A stretch of 64,000 nucleotides of DNA from JAICJC01 sp963757605 (GCA_963757605.1 CAVWSF010000003.1:806001-870000), one strand, 5' to 3'; numbered from the stretch's first letter, positions 1 to 8,436 are shown. Notes: a model not told the origin generated them from the sequence alone. Numbers and translations: made by a program.

Positions 1-531
1 CGCGAGGAGCAGCCCCAGCACGACGAGCACGGTCGCTCCGGAGAGCACCGCCCACGGCGCGCCGCGGCCGACGTTCTCGGCCAGGTACCCACAGAAGACC
101 GGGCCGGCCATCCCGCCGACGCCCGCGACGGTGATGACCGTGCCGAGCGCGGCCGAGCGGCGATGCGCCGGCGCCGAGTCGCCGATCCACGCGAGGCCGG
201 CCGACCAGATCGTCCCCGACGCCAGCCCGAACGCGAACCGCGCGACGAGCAGGAGGGCGAAGACGTTCGCAACCGCCATCCCCGCCGTCGAGACGATGAT
301 GATGACGCCGGCCGTGAGCGTCACCCGGCGCGCGCCGAGCCGGTCGGACAGCCGCCCGGCCGGGATCGACGCGACGACGATGGCAAGCGGCGCCGCCGAG
401 AGCAGCGCCCCCGCCTCGGCCGTCGAGAGGTCGTAGATCCGCGTGTAGCCGGGGAGCAGCGGCACGAGCCCGAGCAGCGCGATCTCGTCCAGGAAGACGA
501 GCGCGTACATCAGCACGAACATGCGCCGCAT
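1..531 (-). CDS. MFS transporter, N-terminal part (cut by window edge)
   Basis: The first 177 codons of a major facilitator superfamily transporter are visible; the rest lies beyond the window. The protein begins MRRMFVLMYALVFLDEIA and runs through hydrophobic segments. The loop GRLSDRLGARR near residue 60 is the usual loop between helices 2 and 3 in this superfamily. It diverges from the sugar-kinase gene at 591 across about 60 bp, so the two may share a control region. The substrate cannot be told from this fragment. ATG at 522 is an alternative start. Confidence 0.8.
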   Translation of the reverse strand, partial: MRRMFVLMYALVFLDEIALLGLVPLLPGYTRIYDLSTAEAGALLSAAPLAIVVASIPAGRLSDRLGARRVTLTAGVIIIVSTAGMAVANVFALLLVARFAFGLASGTIWSAGLAWIGDSAPAHRRSAALGTVITVAGVGGMAGPVFCGYLAENVGRGAPWAVLSGATVLVVLGLLLA

Positions 532-590
532 GGCGGACACACTACTCAGGTCGCGAGGGCCGCCACGCGCGAACCGGTAGCGTCCCCGCG

Positions 591-1397
591 GTGACGGGAC
601 CGGCGACCATCGGCGAGAGCTGCGTCGACCGCTACCTGCCGCCGATCGGGCTCGACGCGCCGGGCGGGAACGCGCTGAACGTGGCAGCCGGGTTCGCGGC
701 AGCCGGACTCTCGACCGCCCACGTCGGCGCGGTCGGCGACGACGCCGAGGGGCGGTTCGTCCTCGCGCGTGCGGCCGAGCGCGGCATCGACACGACGCAC
801 GTGGCGGTCGTGCCGGGCGGCCGCACGGGGCTCACGACGATCACCGTCACGCCCGACGGCGACCGCGTGTTCGAGTCGGAGGTGCTCGGCGCGAGTGCCA
901 CCTTCCGGCCGACGGGCGAGGCGGTCGGGTTCCTGAAGACCCGGTCATGGGTGCATGCGACAGGACCTGCCGACATCGTCGACGCGCTGAAGGCGGTGGC
1001 CGCGGCGGGCGTTCCCATCTCCTACGACGTCTACCACCCGCCGCGCACCAAGCGGCTGCACGCGCTCGCACCGTTGCTGGCGGTGGCGTTCCTTTCGGCG
1101 CCGGGCGGGAGCGCCTCCGACACGGCCGACGTGGCGCGCGACGCCGTTGCGCGCGGCGCAAGGGCGGCTGTCGTCAGCCGGGGAAAGGCCGGGTGCCTGA
1201 TGCTCGCCGACGGCGTGGTCGTCGAGCAGCCGGCGGTCCCGGCCCAGGTTGTCGACACCCTCGGCGCGGGGGACGCGCTGATCGCGGGAGTGATTGCTGC
1301 GATGCTCGAAGGAGCTGAGCCGGCCCAGGCACTCGACCGTGGTATCCGGGCGGCAGCAGCCGCCTGCGAGCACGTCGGTGCCTGGAGCGTCGACTGA
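591..1397 (+). CDS. PfkB-family sugar kinase, fructoselysine-6-kinase-like
   Basis: A 268-residue ribokinase/PfkB-family kinase starting at GTG. The N-terminus (TIGESCVDRY, then GGNALNVAAGFAAAG) carries the glycine-rich substrate-binding motif. The C-terminus has DTLGAGDALIAG, the PfkB signature with the catalytic Asp and anion hole, and it ends with CEHVGAW. The TIG-CVD start and the C..HGAW-like end are features of FrlD, the kinase that phosphorylates fructoselysine for deglycation. At 268 residues it is shorter than ribokinases and matches FrlD length. It leads a rightward cluster with a decarboxylase, a VOC protein and an aldose epimerase. The fructoselysine assignment is inference; any small ketosugar or amine-sugar could be the substrate. 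Confidence 0.8.
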   Translation: MTGPATIGESCVDRYLPPIGLDAPGGNALNVAAGFAAAGLSTAHVGAVGDDAEGRFVLARAAERGIDTTHVAVVPGGRTGLTTITVTPDGDRVFESEVLGASATFRPTGEAVGFLKTRSWVHATGPADIVDALKAVAAAGVPISYDVYHPPRTKRLHALAPLLAVAFLSAPGGSASDTADVARDAVARGARAAVVSRGKAGCLMLADGVVVEQPAVPAQVVDTLGAGDALIAGVIAAMLEGAEPAQALDRGIRAAAAACEHVGAWSVD

Positions 1398-1427
1398 GCC
1401 GTACGAGTGGCGGACTGCCGCACCCCG

Positions 1428-1433
1428 TACACT
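1428..1433 (+). promoter_or_regulatory. putative -10 box of a leaderless promoter
   Basis: TACACT lies 7 nt before the ATG at 1441, and there is no Shine-Dalgarno in between. A -10 box at this distance puts the transcript start at the start codon, as in leaderless actinobacterial mRNAs. Confidence 0.4.
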
Positions 1434-1440
1434 GGCCGCG

Positions 1441-2802
1441 ATGCCCGCCACCGCGACCCGCATCGACGACTGCCTCTCCATCCGCGAGGGTCGCCTCTGG
1501 ATGGAGGAGTGCGACACGGTCGAGCTGGCGCGGCGGTTCGGGACGCCCGTCTACGCCGTCTCGGAGGATCAGCTGCGCCGGAACGCGCGCCGGATCGGGG
1601 CGGCCTTCGCCGCCGGCTGGCCGCACGGGCCGACCCGGCTCCTGCCGTCGCTCAAGGCCAACCTCTCGCTCGCGCTTCGCCGCATCCTGAACTCCGAGGG
1701 CCTGGGCTGCGACACGTTCGGGCCGGGCGAGGTGCACGCGGCGCTCGCGTCGGGCATCGACCCGGCGCTGATCTCGGTGAACGGGTCCGTGAAGGACGCC
1801 GCGCTCGTGACGCGCGCGGTCGAGGCCGGCGCGCGGCTCACGCTCGACAGCGCCGCCGAGCTCGACCTGGTCGCGGCCGCCGCCGAGGCGACCGGCCGCA
1901 CGGCCCGCATCCGCCTGCGGCTCCGTCCCGACTACGAGGGGCTCGACATGCCGTCGGACTTCGACCCGTCGGTCACGGTGCGCGCCGGCGCCCACCGCTA
2001 CAAGCCCGGCATCCCGCTCGAGCAGGCGGGCGATGTCGCCCGGCGCGCGCTCGCAACGCCCGTGGTCGAGCTGGTCGGGCTCATGGCCCACCTCGGCCGC
2101 CACAGCGCCGACCCGGAGGTCTGGCGGGGGATGGCCGCGAGCTTCGCCGCCGCCGTCGCCCGCGTCTGTGCGGCCGCCGACGGCTGGCGGCCGGAGGAGC
2201 TCGACGTCGGCGGCGGCTATCCGGCGCCGCGCGACCCGATCCGGAACGAGCCCGCGCCGCCGATCGAGGACATCGCCGCCGCCCTCACCGCCGGCCTTCG
2301 CGACGGCCTCGCCGCCGCCGGCATCGACCCGGCCGGGATCGCGCTCGAGGCCGAGCCGGGCCGCTCGCTCTACGCCGACACCGGCATCCAGCTCGCCACG
2401 GTCCGCCACCTGAAGGAACAGGCCGCGCCGGTGCCGATGCGGTGGGTCGAGACCGACACGACCGAGATGTTCATGGCCGACCTCCTGATCGAGCACGCCC
2501 ACTTCCAGGTCATCGCCGCCTCGCGCGCCGACGCGCCGGAGGCCCAGACGGCCGACGTCGTCGGCATGTCGTGCGGCTTCGACCTGCTCGTGCCCGATGC
2601 GCGCCTGCCGACCCTCGAGCCGGGCGACGTGCTTGCCTTCCTGGACAACGGGGCATACCAGGACGCATGCGCCTCGAACTTCAACGGCCTCCCGCGGCCC
2701 GGCACGATGCTCGTCTCGGGATCGACCGCCGAGTGGATCAAGCGCCCCGAGACCGTGGCGGACGTCTTCGCGCGCGACACGATCCCGGAGCGGCTCGCGT
2801 GA
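1441..2802 (+). CDS. PLP-dependent decarboxylase, diaminopimelate/ornithine decarboxylase family
   Basis: A 453-residue fold-type III PLP enzyme of the LysA/ornithine decarboxylase group. The Schiff-base lysine sits in LPSLKANLSLALRRIL near residue 75. VGGGYPAP is the glycine loop that holds the phosphate, EPGRSLYADTGI is the EPGR motif, GMSCGFDLL carries the C-x-x-D pair from the second subunit, and NGAYQDACASNFNG matches the C-terminal GAY motif. All core PLP contacts are present. I chose ATG 1441 because an upstream extension in the same frame runs back into the kinase gene, while the family-like sequence begins here. In this setting it may act on a sugar-amine or amino-acid substrate rather than in lysine synthesis; that is a guess. 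Confidence 0.85.
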   Translation: MPATATRIDDCLSIREGRLWMEECDTVELARRFGTPVYAVSEDQLRRNARRIGAAFAAGWPHGPTRLLPSLKANLSLALRRILNSEGLGCDTFGPGEVHAALASGIDPALISVNGSVKDAALVTRAVEAGARLTLDSAAELDLVAAAAEATGRTARIRLRLRPDYEGLDMPSDFDPSVTVRAGAHRYKPGIPLEQAGDVARRALATPVVELVGLMAHLGRHSADPEVWRGMAASFAAAVARVCAAADGWRPEELDVGGGYPAPRDPIRNEPAPPIEDIAAALTAGLRDGLAAAGIDPAGIALEAEPGRSLYADTGIQLATVRHLKEQAAPVPMRWVETDTTEMFMADLLIEHAHFQVIAASRADAPEAQTADVVGMSCGFDLLVPDARLPTLEPGDVLAFLDNGAYQDACASNFNGLPRPGTMLVSGSTAEWIKRPETVADVFARDTIPERLA

Positions 2803-3242
2803 TCGGCGGCCTGCATCACGTCGGCATCACCGTCTCCGACCTCGACCGCTCGCTCGCCTTCTACCGCGACCTGCTCGGCCTGCACATCGAGGCCCGCGCC
2901 GTCGACGTGCCCGCCGGGGACGTGACCGGCATCCCCGGCGCGCGCTGCTCGATCGCCGACCTCGACCTGCCGGACGGGCGCCTGCTCGAGCTGATCCAGT
3001 ACACCGCCGGCGGCGGCACGCGGCTGGAGCAGCGCACCAGCGACCCCGGCGCCTGCCACGTCGCGATCTCGGTCGACGACATCGACGCCACCTGCGAGCG
3101 GCTCGAGCGAGCCGGCGTCACGCTGCGGTCGAAGCCGATCACGCTCGCCGACTCCGGGCCGCGCTGGGACGGAAGCCGCGTGGTCTACACGGTCGACCCC
3201 GACGGCGTCACGGTCGAGCTCGTCCAGCTCCCGAGCGGATGA
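2799..3242 (+). CDS. VOC-family (glyoxalase/dioxygenase fold) protein
   Basis: A 147-residue protein starting at GTG, which overlaps the stop of the decarboxylase by GTGA. It has the paired beta-alpha-beta-beta-beta modules of the vicinal oxygen chelate superfamily: GLHHVGITVSDLDRSLAFYRD at the start, with a metal-ligand His, and CHVAISVDDIDATCERL in the second module, ending VVYTVDPDGVTVELVQ with the terminal metal-binding Glu. This arrangement fits methylmalonyl-CoA epimerase, glyoxalase I or lactoylglutathione-lyase-like enzymes. The reaction is unknown. Translational coupling to both neighbours suggests a role in the same sugar pathway. Confidence 0.85.
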   Translation: MIGGLHHVGITVSDLDRSLAFYRDLLGLHIEARAVDVPAGDVTGIPGARCSIADLDLPDGRLLELIQYTAGGGTRLEQRTSDPGACHVAISVDDIDATCERLERAGVTLRSKPITLADSGPRWDGSRVVYTVDPDGVTVELVQLPSG

Positions 3243-4111
3243 GCACGACGGGCATCGGCATCCGCACGCTGACCGCGCCCGGGATGGTTGCCAATTTCGC
3301 ACCGTCGCTCGGGATGGTCTGCTGCTCGCTCGTCCACGGCGGCGAGGAGCTGCTCGAGCTGCGCGGCGGCCTGGACGCCTACGCAGAGCGCGGCTCGACG
3401 ATGGGGATCCCGCTCCTGCACCCGTGGGCCAACCGGCTGGCCGGGCCGGTCGCCGCCTCGCCGCTCCTTCACACCGACGCGAACGGCGTGCCCATCCACG
3501 GCGTGCTCCCGTCCGCGCTCCCGTTCACGATCGAGCACGAGACCGCCTCGAGCCTCGACGCCGTGTTCACGACCGACGAGCACCCCGGCGTGCTCGAGGT
3601 GTTCCCGTACCCGCACCGGCTGCGCGTGCAGGCCCTGCTCACCGACGATGCGCTCGAGATCCGAACCACGCTCCTGGCGCTCGGCCGCCGGCCCGTCCCG
3701 ATCACCTTCGGGTACCACCCGTACCTGCGCCTGCCCGGCGAGTCGCGATCGACGGTCGAGATCGAGGTGCCGGCGCCGACCCGGCTTCTGCTCGACGAGC
3801 GCCAGATCCCGACCGGCGAGCGCGAGCCGGCCTCAGTCGCGCCGGGGCCGCTCGCCGAGCGCACGTTCGACGACGGGTTCGCCGACGTCACCGACGGCAC
3901 GGCCTTCGTCGTCCGCGGCGCGGGCCGCACGGTCACGGTCGCGTTCCTGGAGGGCTACTCCTTCGCCCAGGTGTACGCGCCGGAGGGGAGCGAGTTCATC
4001 TGCTACGAGCCGATGACGGCGCCGACCAACGCGCTCGCGTCGGGCGACTCGCTCACCCGCGTCCGGCCGGGCGACGCGTACACGGCGGCGTTTCGGATCG
4101 GCGTCGGCTAG
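3239..4111 (+). CDS. aldose 1-epimerase family protein
   Basis: A 290-residue member of the aldose 1-epimerase (mutarotase/GalM-like) family, beginning with an ATGA overlap on the VOC gene. Visible family motifs are HPWANRLAG near residue 63 (Asn-Arg sugar contacts), FGYHPYLRLPG with the conserved HPY, and the C-terminal ICYEPMTAPTNAL holding the catalytic Glu. The enzyme would interconvert sugar anomers or epimers in the cytoplasm (no signal peptide). It is the last gene of the rightward operon. Its stop codon shares the CTAG tetranucleotide with the stop of the convergent oxidoreductase gene. Confidence 0.85.
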   Translation: MSTTGIGIRTLTAPGMVANFAPSLGMVCCSLVHGGEELLELRGGLDAYAERGSTMGIPLLHPWANRLAGPVAASPLLHTDANGVPIHGVLPSALPFTIEHETASSLDAVFTTDEHPGVLEVFPYPHRLRVQALLTDDALEIRTTLLALGRRPVPITFGYHPYLRLPGESRSTVEIEVPAPTRLLLDERQIPTGEREPASVAPGPLAERTFDDGFADVTDGTAFVVRGAGRTVTVAFLEGYSFAQVYAPEGSEFICYEPMTAPTNALASGDSLTRVRPGDAYTAAFRIGVG

Positions 4112-5431
4112 AGCTCGAGATCCCGGACGGCGAAGAAGACCGCCTCCGAGAACGTCGGGTACGGCTGGATCGTGTCGAGCAGGACGTCGATCGGCACCTC
4201 GGCCTTGATCGCAAGCGTCAATTGGCCGAGCCACTCGCCCGCCTCGGGGCCGACCGCGCAGGCGCCGACGAGCACGCGCCGGTCGGGGTCGGCGAACACC
4301 TTGAGGAAGCCGGGGCGCTTCGGGCGCTCGTAGGTCGAGAGCCGGGCCGTGCTCATGCGCTCGCCGACCACGAGCCCGTCGCCGGTCGTGCGGCCGACTG
4401 ACGCAACCTGGGGGTCGGTGAACGTGACAGCCGGGACGGCGCGGTGGTCGGCCCTGGCCGGCCGCCCGGCGGCGTCGGCGGCCGCCACCCGGGCCTGGTA
4501 CTTGCCCGCGTGCGTGAACATCGCGATCCCGGTCACGTCGCCCGCGGCCCAGATGCCATCGCCGGCCCGCATGCGCTCGTCGACCTCGATGCCGCGCCTT
4601 CCGATCTCCACCCCCAGCTTCTCGAACCCGAAGCCCTCGACCGCCGCCCGCCGGCCGGTGGCGACGATCAGGCGCTCGCCCTCCAGCACGGTCCCGCCCT
4701 CAAGGTGCACCTCGATGCCGGGCGCGACCCGCTCGATCTCGCAGCCCAGGTGGATCGCGATCCCCTCCTCCGCCAGGACGTCGTGGAGGAGCGAGCCGGC
4801 GTCGGGGTGATCGCGCGGGAGCAGGCGGTCGGCGATGTCGGCCAGCGCGACCTTCGCCCCCATGCGTGCGAAGAACTGCGCCAGCTCGCAGCCGACGGGC
4901 CCGGCGCCGAGGACGACGACGCTCCCAGGGATCTCGCGCACGCTCGTCGCCTCGCGGTTCGTCCAGTACTCGACGCCGTCCAGACCGTCGATTGGCGGGA
5001 TCGACGGCGACCGAGCCGGTCGCGATCATGAGCCGCTCGTAGCGAAGCTCGCGCCCGCCGGCCTCGACGAGGCCCGGCTCGCGCACGGCCGCCTGGGCGC
5101 GGACGAGCTCGATGTCGCGGTCGGCCAGCCAGTCCGCCTGCGAGGAGTCGTCCCAGTCGCCGGTCACCTGGTCGCGGTGCCAGAGGACGCGGGCGGGGTC
5201 GAGCTCGCCGGTCACCGCCTCGGCCGCGCCGGGTGCGAGCCGCGCGGCGTGAAGCGCCTCGGCCGGGCGCAGGAGCGCCTTGGACGGCATGCAGGCGTAG
5301 TAGGAGCACTCGCCGCCGACGAGCCCGCGCTCGACGAGGGTGATCTTCGTGTCGGGCTCGAACCCGCGCAGCGCGCCGGCGAAGGCCTCGCCGGTCGAGC
5401 CGCCGCCGATGATGAGGACGTCGCCCGCCAT
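4108..5431 (-). CDS. FAD-dependent pyridine nucleotide-disulfide oxidoreductase, frameshifted
   Basis: A dihydrolipoamide dehydrogenase/mercuric reductase-like flavoprotein of about 440 residues, split by one extra base near 4992. The N-terminal part starts MAGDVLIIGGGSTGEAF (FAD site) and has the redox pair in GGECSYYACMPSK. It reads to MIATGSVAVDPA, then continues in another frame as IDGLDGVEYWTN and VVVLGAGPVGCELAQ (NAD site). The C-terminal active-site motif is IQPYPTFSEAV, where classical enzymes have H-x-x-x-x-E in HPTLSE; the catalytic His is replaced by Tyr. Apart from the shift the sequence is well conserved, so a sequencing error is likely. The Tyr variant suggests the substrate is not lipoamide. 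Confidence 0.75.
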
Positions 5432-5472
5432 GTGCGCCACTGTATGCCCGCGGAGCGCTGCTGTTACGCAGG

Positions 5473-5502
5473 TGAAAAATCGGTGCCAGGCACCAATTTT
5501 CA
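5473..5502. repeat. palindromic repeat, GGTGCCAGGCACC core
   Basis: An imperfect palindrome with arms TGAAAAATC and AATTTTCA around GGTGCCAGGCACC. It lies between the stop of the enoyl-CoA hydratase gene (5518) and the start of the oxidoreductase (5431). It is related in build to the two GGGGTCAGACCCC repeats at 41991 and 47830. Confidence 0.7.
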
Positions 5503-5517
5503 TGGGGTTCGCCCGCT

Positions 5518-6243
5518 CTACGCCTCCGGGCGCGTGCCGCCCGCCTCGGCCAGCGCCGCGTAGGCGAGCTGCTCGATGAGAAGCGCCGCCTCGCGGGACG
5601 CGTCGGCGGCGGCATCGGCGGCCTTCTTCGCCAGCTCGACCGCCAGCCGCGGGAGCGCCGCCAGCTCGGCTGCGACGGCCAGCGCCCGTGGCTCGGGATC
5701 GCCGTCCGTCACCTCGCTTACGAGCCCCATCTCGACCAGGCCCGCCGCCGGCAGCCGCCGCCGCAGGAGGATCAGCTCCTTGGCCCGCGCGGCGCCGATC
5801 GCCTTCACGAGCCGCATCGTGCCGCCGGAGCTGGGGAGGATGCCGATCTCGACCTCGGGCAGCCCGAACGTCGCCGCGCGGTCGGCGATCCGGAAGTCGC
5901 ACGCCAGCGCCATCTCGAACCCGCCGCCCAGGCACCAGCCGCGGATGGCCGCGATCGTCGGCTGGGGGAGCGCGGCGATGCGGTCGTAGACGCCGCCGGT
6001 GTCGCGGTAGTACGCCAGCGCCTCGGCGGCGCCCGCCTCCTGCACCTCGCCCAGGTCGGCGCCGGCCGAGAAGGCCCGCTCGCTTCCGGCGAAGACGACC
6101 GCCCCCGCGGCGCGCACCCGCTCGTCGGAGAGCGCCGCGTCCAGTTCGCGCTCGAGCGCGGTCGAGAGCGCGTTCAGCTTCTCGGGCCGGTTCAGCCGCA
6201 CGAGCGCGGCCGGCCCGTGCTCCTCGACGAGGACGAGGCTCAT
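5518..6243 (-). CDS. enoyl-CoA hydratase/isomerase family protein
   Basis: A 241-residue crotonase-fold protein. The oxyanion-hole segments are AFSAGADL near residue 64 and CLGGGFEMALACD near residue 108, and the catalytic-Glu region is GLPEVEIGILPSSGGTMRL. These match enoyl-CoA hydratases of fatty-acid or amino-acid breakdown. It begins with an ATGA overlap on the upstream HD-protein gene, so the two are translationally coupled. At about 240 residues it is slightly shorter than the usual 255-260. The exact acyl-CoA substrate cannot be read from the sequence. Confidence 0.85.
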   Translation of the reverse strand: MSLVLVEEHGPAALVRLNRPEKLNALSTALERELDAALSDERVRAAGAVVFAGSERAFSAGADLGEVQEAGAAEALAYYRDTGGVYDRIAALPQPTIAAIRGWCLGGGFEMALACDFRIADRAATFGLPEVEIGILPSSGGTMRLVKAIGAARAKELILLRRRLPAAGLVEMGLVSEVTDGDPEPRALAVAAELAALPRLAVELAKKAADAAADASREAALLIEQLAYAALAEAGGTRPEA

Positions 6244-6824
6244 ACCGCCGACTCCTCCTCGATCCTCCGCAGCACGCGGTCGAGCTCGTCGGCCATCGGC
6301 CCCGGCGCCCGCTCGAGGAAGATGTCCGCCAGCGAGCGGTAGTACCAGAGCTGGCCCTCGCGGCCCGAGCCGAACACGCGCCAGAGGTCCTCCCCGCGGA
6401 GCCGCAGGTCCCACTCGATGCTGCTCGCGTTGTAGAGCTTGTCCGCGAGCGAGACGCGCAGCTCGTCGGGCTGGGCCGTGCGCATCCGCTCGATGTAGGC
6501 GGTCTTGCGCTCGCCCCACTCCGGCTTCGGCCGCTCGTACGCGTCCGAGCAGGCGTCGACGATCCGGGCCACCCGGTCGCCGAACCGCTCGCGCACGTCC
6601 TCGACCGTCGCGTCGGTGTCCTCCACCAGGTCGTGCAGGACGGCGGCCACCGCCTCGTCCTCGTCGCCGCCGTCGTTCAGGACCAGCGAGGCCACCCCGA
6701 GCAGGTGCGCGTGGTAGGGCACGTTCGACCCCTTGCGGCGCTGCTCGCCGTGGGCGTCGATCGCCCACGCCAGCGACTCGGCCAGCCGGCTCAGATCCCC
6801 ACCCCGACGTTCCGGAAGAACCAC
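6240..6824 (-). CDS. HD-domain protein, (p)ppGpp hydrolase-like (small alarmone hydrolase type)
   Basis: A 194-residue single-domain HD hydrolase. A metal-binding His is in YHAHLLGVA, the HD pair with following ED is in AVLHDLVEDTDATVEDV, and ADKLYN comes near residue 130. The combination HDLVEDTDAT plus ADKLYN is characteristic of the hydrolase half of RelA/SpoT and of MESH1-like small alarmone hydrolases, which remove pyrophosphate from ppGpp. No synthetase domain is present. GTG at 6824 is the best in-frame start and overlaps the upstream membrane-protein gene by 34 bp; no ATG is available. Activity on ppGpp is inferred from the family; related proteins act on other nucleotides. Confidence 0.75.
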   Translation of the reverse strand: MVLPERRGGDLSRLAESLAWAIDAHGEQRRKGSNVPYHAHLLGVASLVLNDGGDEDEAVAAVLHDLVEDTDATVEDVRERFGDRVARIVDACSDAYERPKPEWGERKTAYIERMRTAQPDELRVSLADKLYNASSIEWDLRLRGEDLWRVFGSGREGQLWYYRSLADIFLERAPGPMADELDRVLRRIEEESAV

Positions 6825-7360
6825 ACGCTTGAGGTGAACCACAGCCCGAGCAGGATCGCAAAGAGCGTCCCGCCGGCCAGCGGGAGCGCCCAGCCCGGGA
6901 ACCGCGAGCCGCCGCGCACGATCAGCACCTTGGCGATGACGGCCCCGTAGACGACCGAGCCGAGCAGCGAGTGCGCCTGGACGCGGGTCGAGTAGTCGCC
7001 GTAGCCGAGCAGGAAGATGCAGTGGTAGGCGACCGGCAGCGTGAGCAGGATCGCGAGGCGCCCCGACCAGCGGTGCACCGCCGCGACCGCGGCGCCCATG
7101 GGCAGGCGCAGGCGGGAGTAGATGTGGGCAGCGGTGACGACCTGGAAGCAGGCGAGGACGATGGCGGCCGTCGCCAGCCACACCTTGAGATGGATCGGGT
7201 CCGAGAAGAAGAGCTTCAGGTAGCTGGGCGGGTAGAGGCCCGGCGCGAGCGCGTTGTGTTTCGCGACGACCCCGACGGTGAGCGAAACGAGCGCGAAGAC
7301 GACGAGCGCAACGGCCAGCCACAGCCGATGCTGGCGAGGGGCGTCGGGCGCGACGGTCAC
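6791..7360 (-). CDS. multi-helix membrane protein with conserved histidines (cytochrome b561/DUF6529-like)
   Basis: A 189-residue integral membrane protein, GTG start, with about five hydrophobic helices. His residues occur at spaced positions in or near helices (AHIYSRLRLP, VHRWSGRLAI, AYHCIFLLGYG, QAHSLLG), the layout of b-type di-heme membrane proteins such as cytochrome b561. I recognise it as close to the actinobacterial DUF6529 group, but heme binding is inference. A possible -10 box (TATCAT on the minus strand, 7369-7374) lies 8 nt before the start. It diverges from the TetR gene at 7424, whose operator lies in the shared region. Confidence 0.65.
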   Translation of the reverse strand: MTVAPDAPRQHRLWLAVALVVFALVSLTVGVVAKHNALAPGLYPPSYLKLFFSDPIHLKVWLATAAIVLACFQVVTAAHIYSRLRLPMGAAVAAVHRWSGRLAILLTLPVAYHCIFLLGYGDYSTRVQAHSLLGSVVYGAVIAKVLIVRGGSRFPGWALPLAGGTLFAILLGLWFTSSVWFFRNVGVGI

Positions 7361-7408
7361 GGCCCGGCATGATAGGCGGGCAGGCGGATCGGGCGCTTGT
7401 CGTCCGAC

Positions 7409-7430
7409 CGGTCATTTAGGCTAATGACCG
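7409..7430. promoter_or_regulatory. inverted-repeat operator at a TetR gene
   Basis: CGGTCATT and AATGACCG form a perfect 8-bp inverted repeat with a 6-bp spacer. It covers the ATG of the TetR gene and lies in the short divergent region shared with the membrane-protein gene starting at 7360. Size and position fit autoregulation by the TetR protein and possible control of the leftward genes. Confidence 0.6.
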
Positions 7431-8002
7431 TGGGTCAGATACGAGCCCGAAGCGCGGAGGCCAAGGCCGGCCGCCGCCTGCACATCCTCGACTGCGCCGC
7501 GGCGCTCTGCGCCCGGTCGGGCTACGACGAGCTCGCGGTCTCCGATGTCGCCGAGCGGGCCGGGCTCGCCAAGGGCACGATCTTCCGCTACTTCCCTACC
7601 AAGGAAGACCTGGGCCGGGCGCTGGCCGAGGCGCACCTCGCACGCTGGAGCGACGACCTCGACCGCCGCCTGGCGCGGATCCCCGGCCCGCCCGCCCCCG
7701 AGACGGCCGCCCGGCTCCTGGTCGAGTCGCTGGCCGGCCGCCGCGAGCTGCTCGGGCTCGCCGCCCGCGGCCTGGCGCCGACCGCCCAGCTCGACGAGGC
7801 GCCCGCGGCCGCCGCCCTCGAGCGGACGCTCCCCTACCTCGGCGCGGGCGGCGGCGCGCGGCTCATGCGCACCGCGCTGGCCTCGGCGGCCGGCCTCAGG
7901 GCCACCCTTGCCGACGACGCGGGCCTCCCGGGCGAGCTCCACCACGCGCTCTCGTCCCACCTCGCGGGCCTCCGCGCCGGGTCGAGACGCGCTAGCGTCT
8001 AG
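7424..8002 (+). CDS. TetR/AcrR-family transcriptional regulator
   Basis: A 192-residue regulator. The N-terminal helix-turn-helix reads ILDCAAALCARSGYDELAVSDVAERAGLAKGTIFRYFPTKEDL (residues about 20-62, shown here only to name its ends), a standard TetR DNA-binding domain. The Ala/Leu-rich remainder would be the ligand and dimer domain. ATG 7424 is chosen; TTG 7397 and GTG 7430 are possible. The inverted repeat over the start suggests it represses itself and the divergent group 7360-5518 (membrane protein, HD hydrolase, enoyl-CoA hydratase). The ligand is unknown. Confidence 0.85.
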   Translation: MTVGQIRARSAEAKAGRRLHILDCAAALCARSGYDELAVSDVAERAGLAKGTIFRYFPTKEDLGRALAEAHLARWSDDLDRRLARIPGPPAPETAARLLVESLAGRRELLGLAARGLAPTAQLDEAPAAAALERTLPYLGAGGGARLMRTALASAAGLRATLADDAGLPGELHHALSSHLAGLRAGSRRASV

Positions 8003-8028
8003 CGGCCACCGACTCAGGAGGGCTCTCG

Positions 8029-8433
8029 ATGCTGAAGGAGTTCAAGGCATTCGTGTTCCGTGGGAACATCGTCGATCTCGCCGTCGCGGTGGTGATCGGC
8101 ATCGCGTTCGGTGCCGTGATCACGGCACTGGTGGCCGACATCATCACGCCCCTCATCGCCGCCATCTTCGGCAGCCATGACTTCTCCGCGCTGACGTTCA
8201 CCATCAACAACAGCACGTTCCTGTACGGGGCGTTCATCAACGCCGTGATCTCGTTCGTCCTCATCGCCGCCGCGGTGTTCTTCGTCGTCGTGAAGCCGAT
8301 GAACGCGATGGCCGCCCGGCGGACGAAGGAGGAGCCCGCCGCAACCACCCGGGACTGCCCCGAGTGCCTGAGCGAGATCCCGCTCGCGGCGAACCGCTGC
8401 CGCTTCTGCACGGCCGAGGTCGGGGCCGCGTAG
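8029..8433 (+). CDS. mscL: large-conductance mechanosensitive channel MscL with C-terminal zinc ribbon
   Basis: A 134-residue MscL, the pentameric inner-membrane channel that opens under osmotic down-shock. It begins LKEFKAFVFRGNIVDLAVAVVIG, the family's N-terminal amphipathic helix and TM1 pore. A periplasmic loop follows, then TM2 (GAFINAVISFVLIAAAVFFVVV) and the NAM motif. Unlike E. coli MscL, the C-terminus ends in two Cys-x-x-Cys knuckles (CPEC and CRFC), a small zinc-ribbon tail seen in some actinobacterial MscL. A strong Shine-Dalgarno (AGGAGG) precedes ATG 8029. The phosphoesterase gene follows after 3 bp. Confidence 0.93.
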   Translation: MLKEFKAFVFRGNIVDLAVAVVIGIAFGAVITALVADIITPLIAAIFGSHDFSALTFTINNSTFLYGAFINAVISFVLIAAAVFFVVVKPMNAMAARRTKEEPAATTRDCPECLSEIPLAANRCRFCTAEVGAA

Positions 8434-8436
8434 CGG

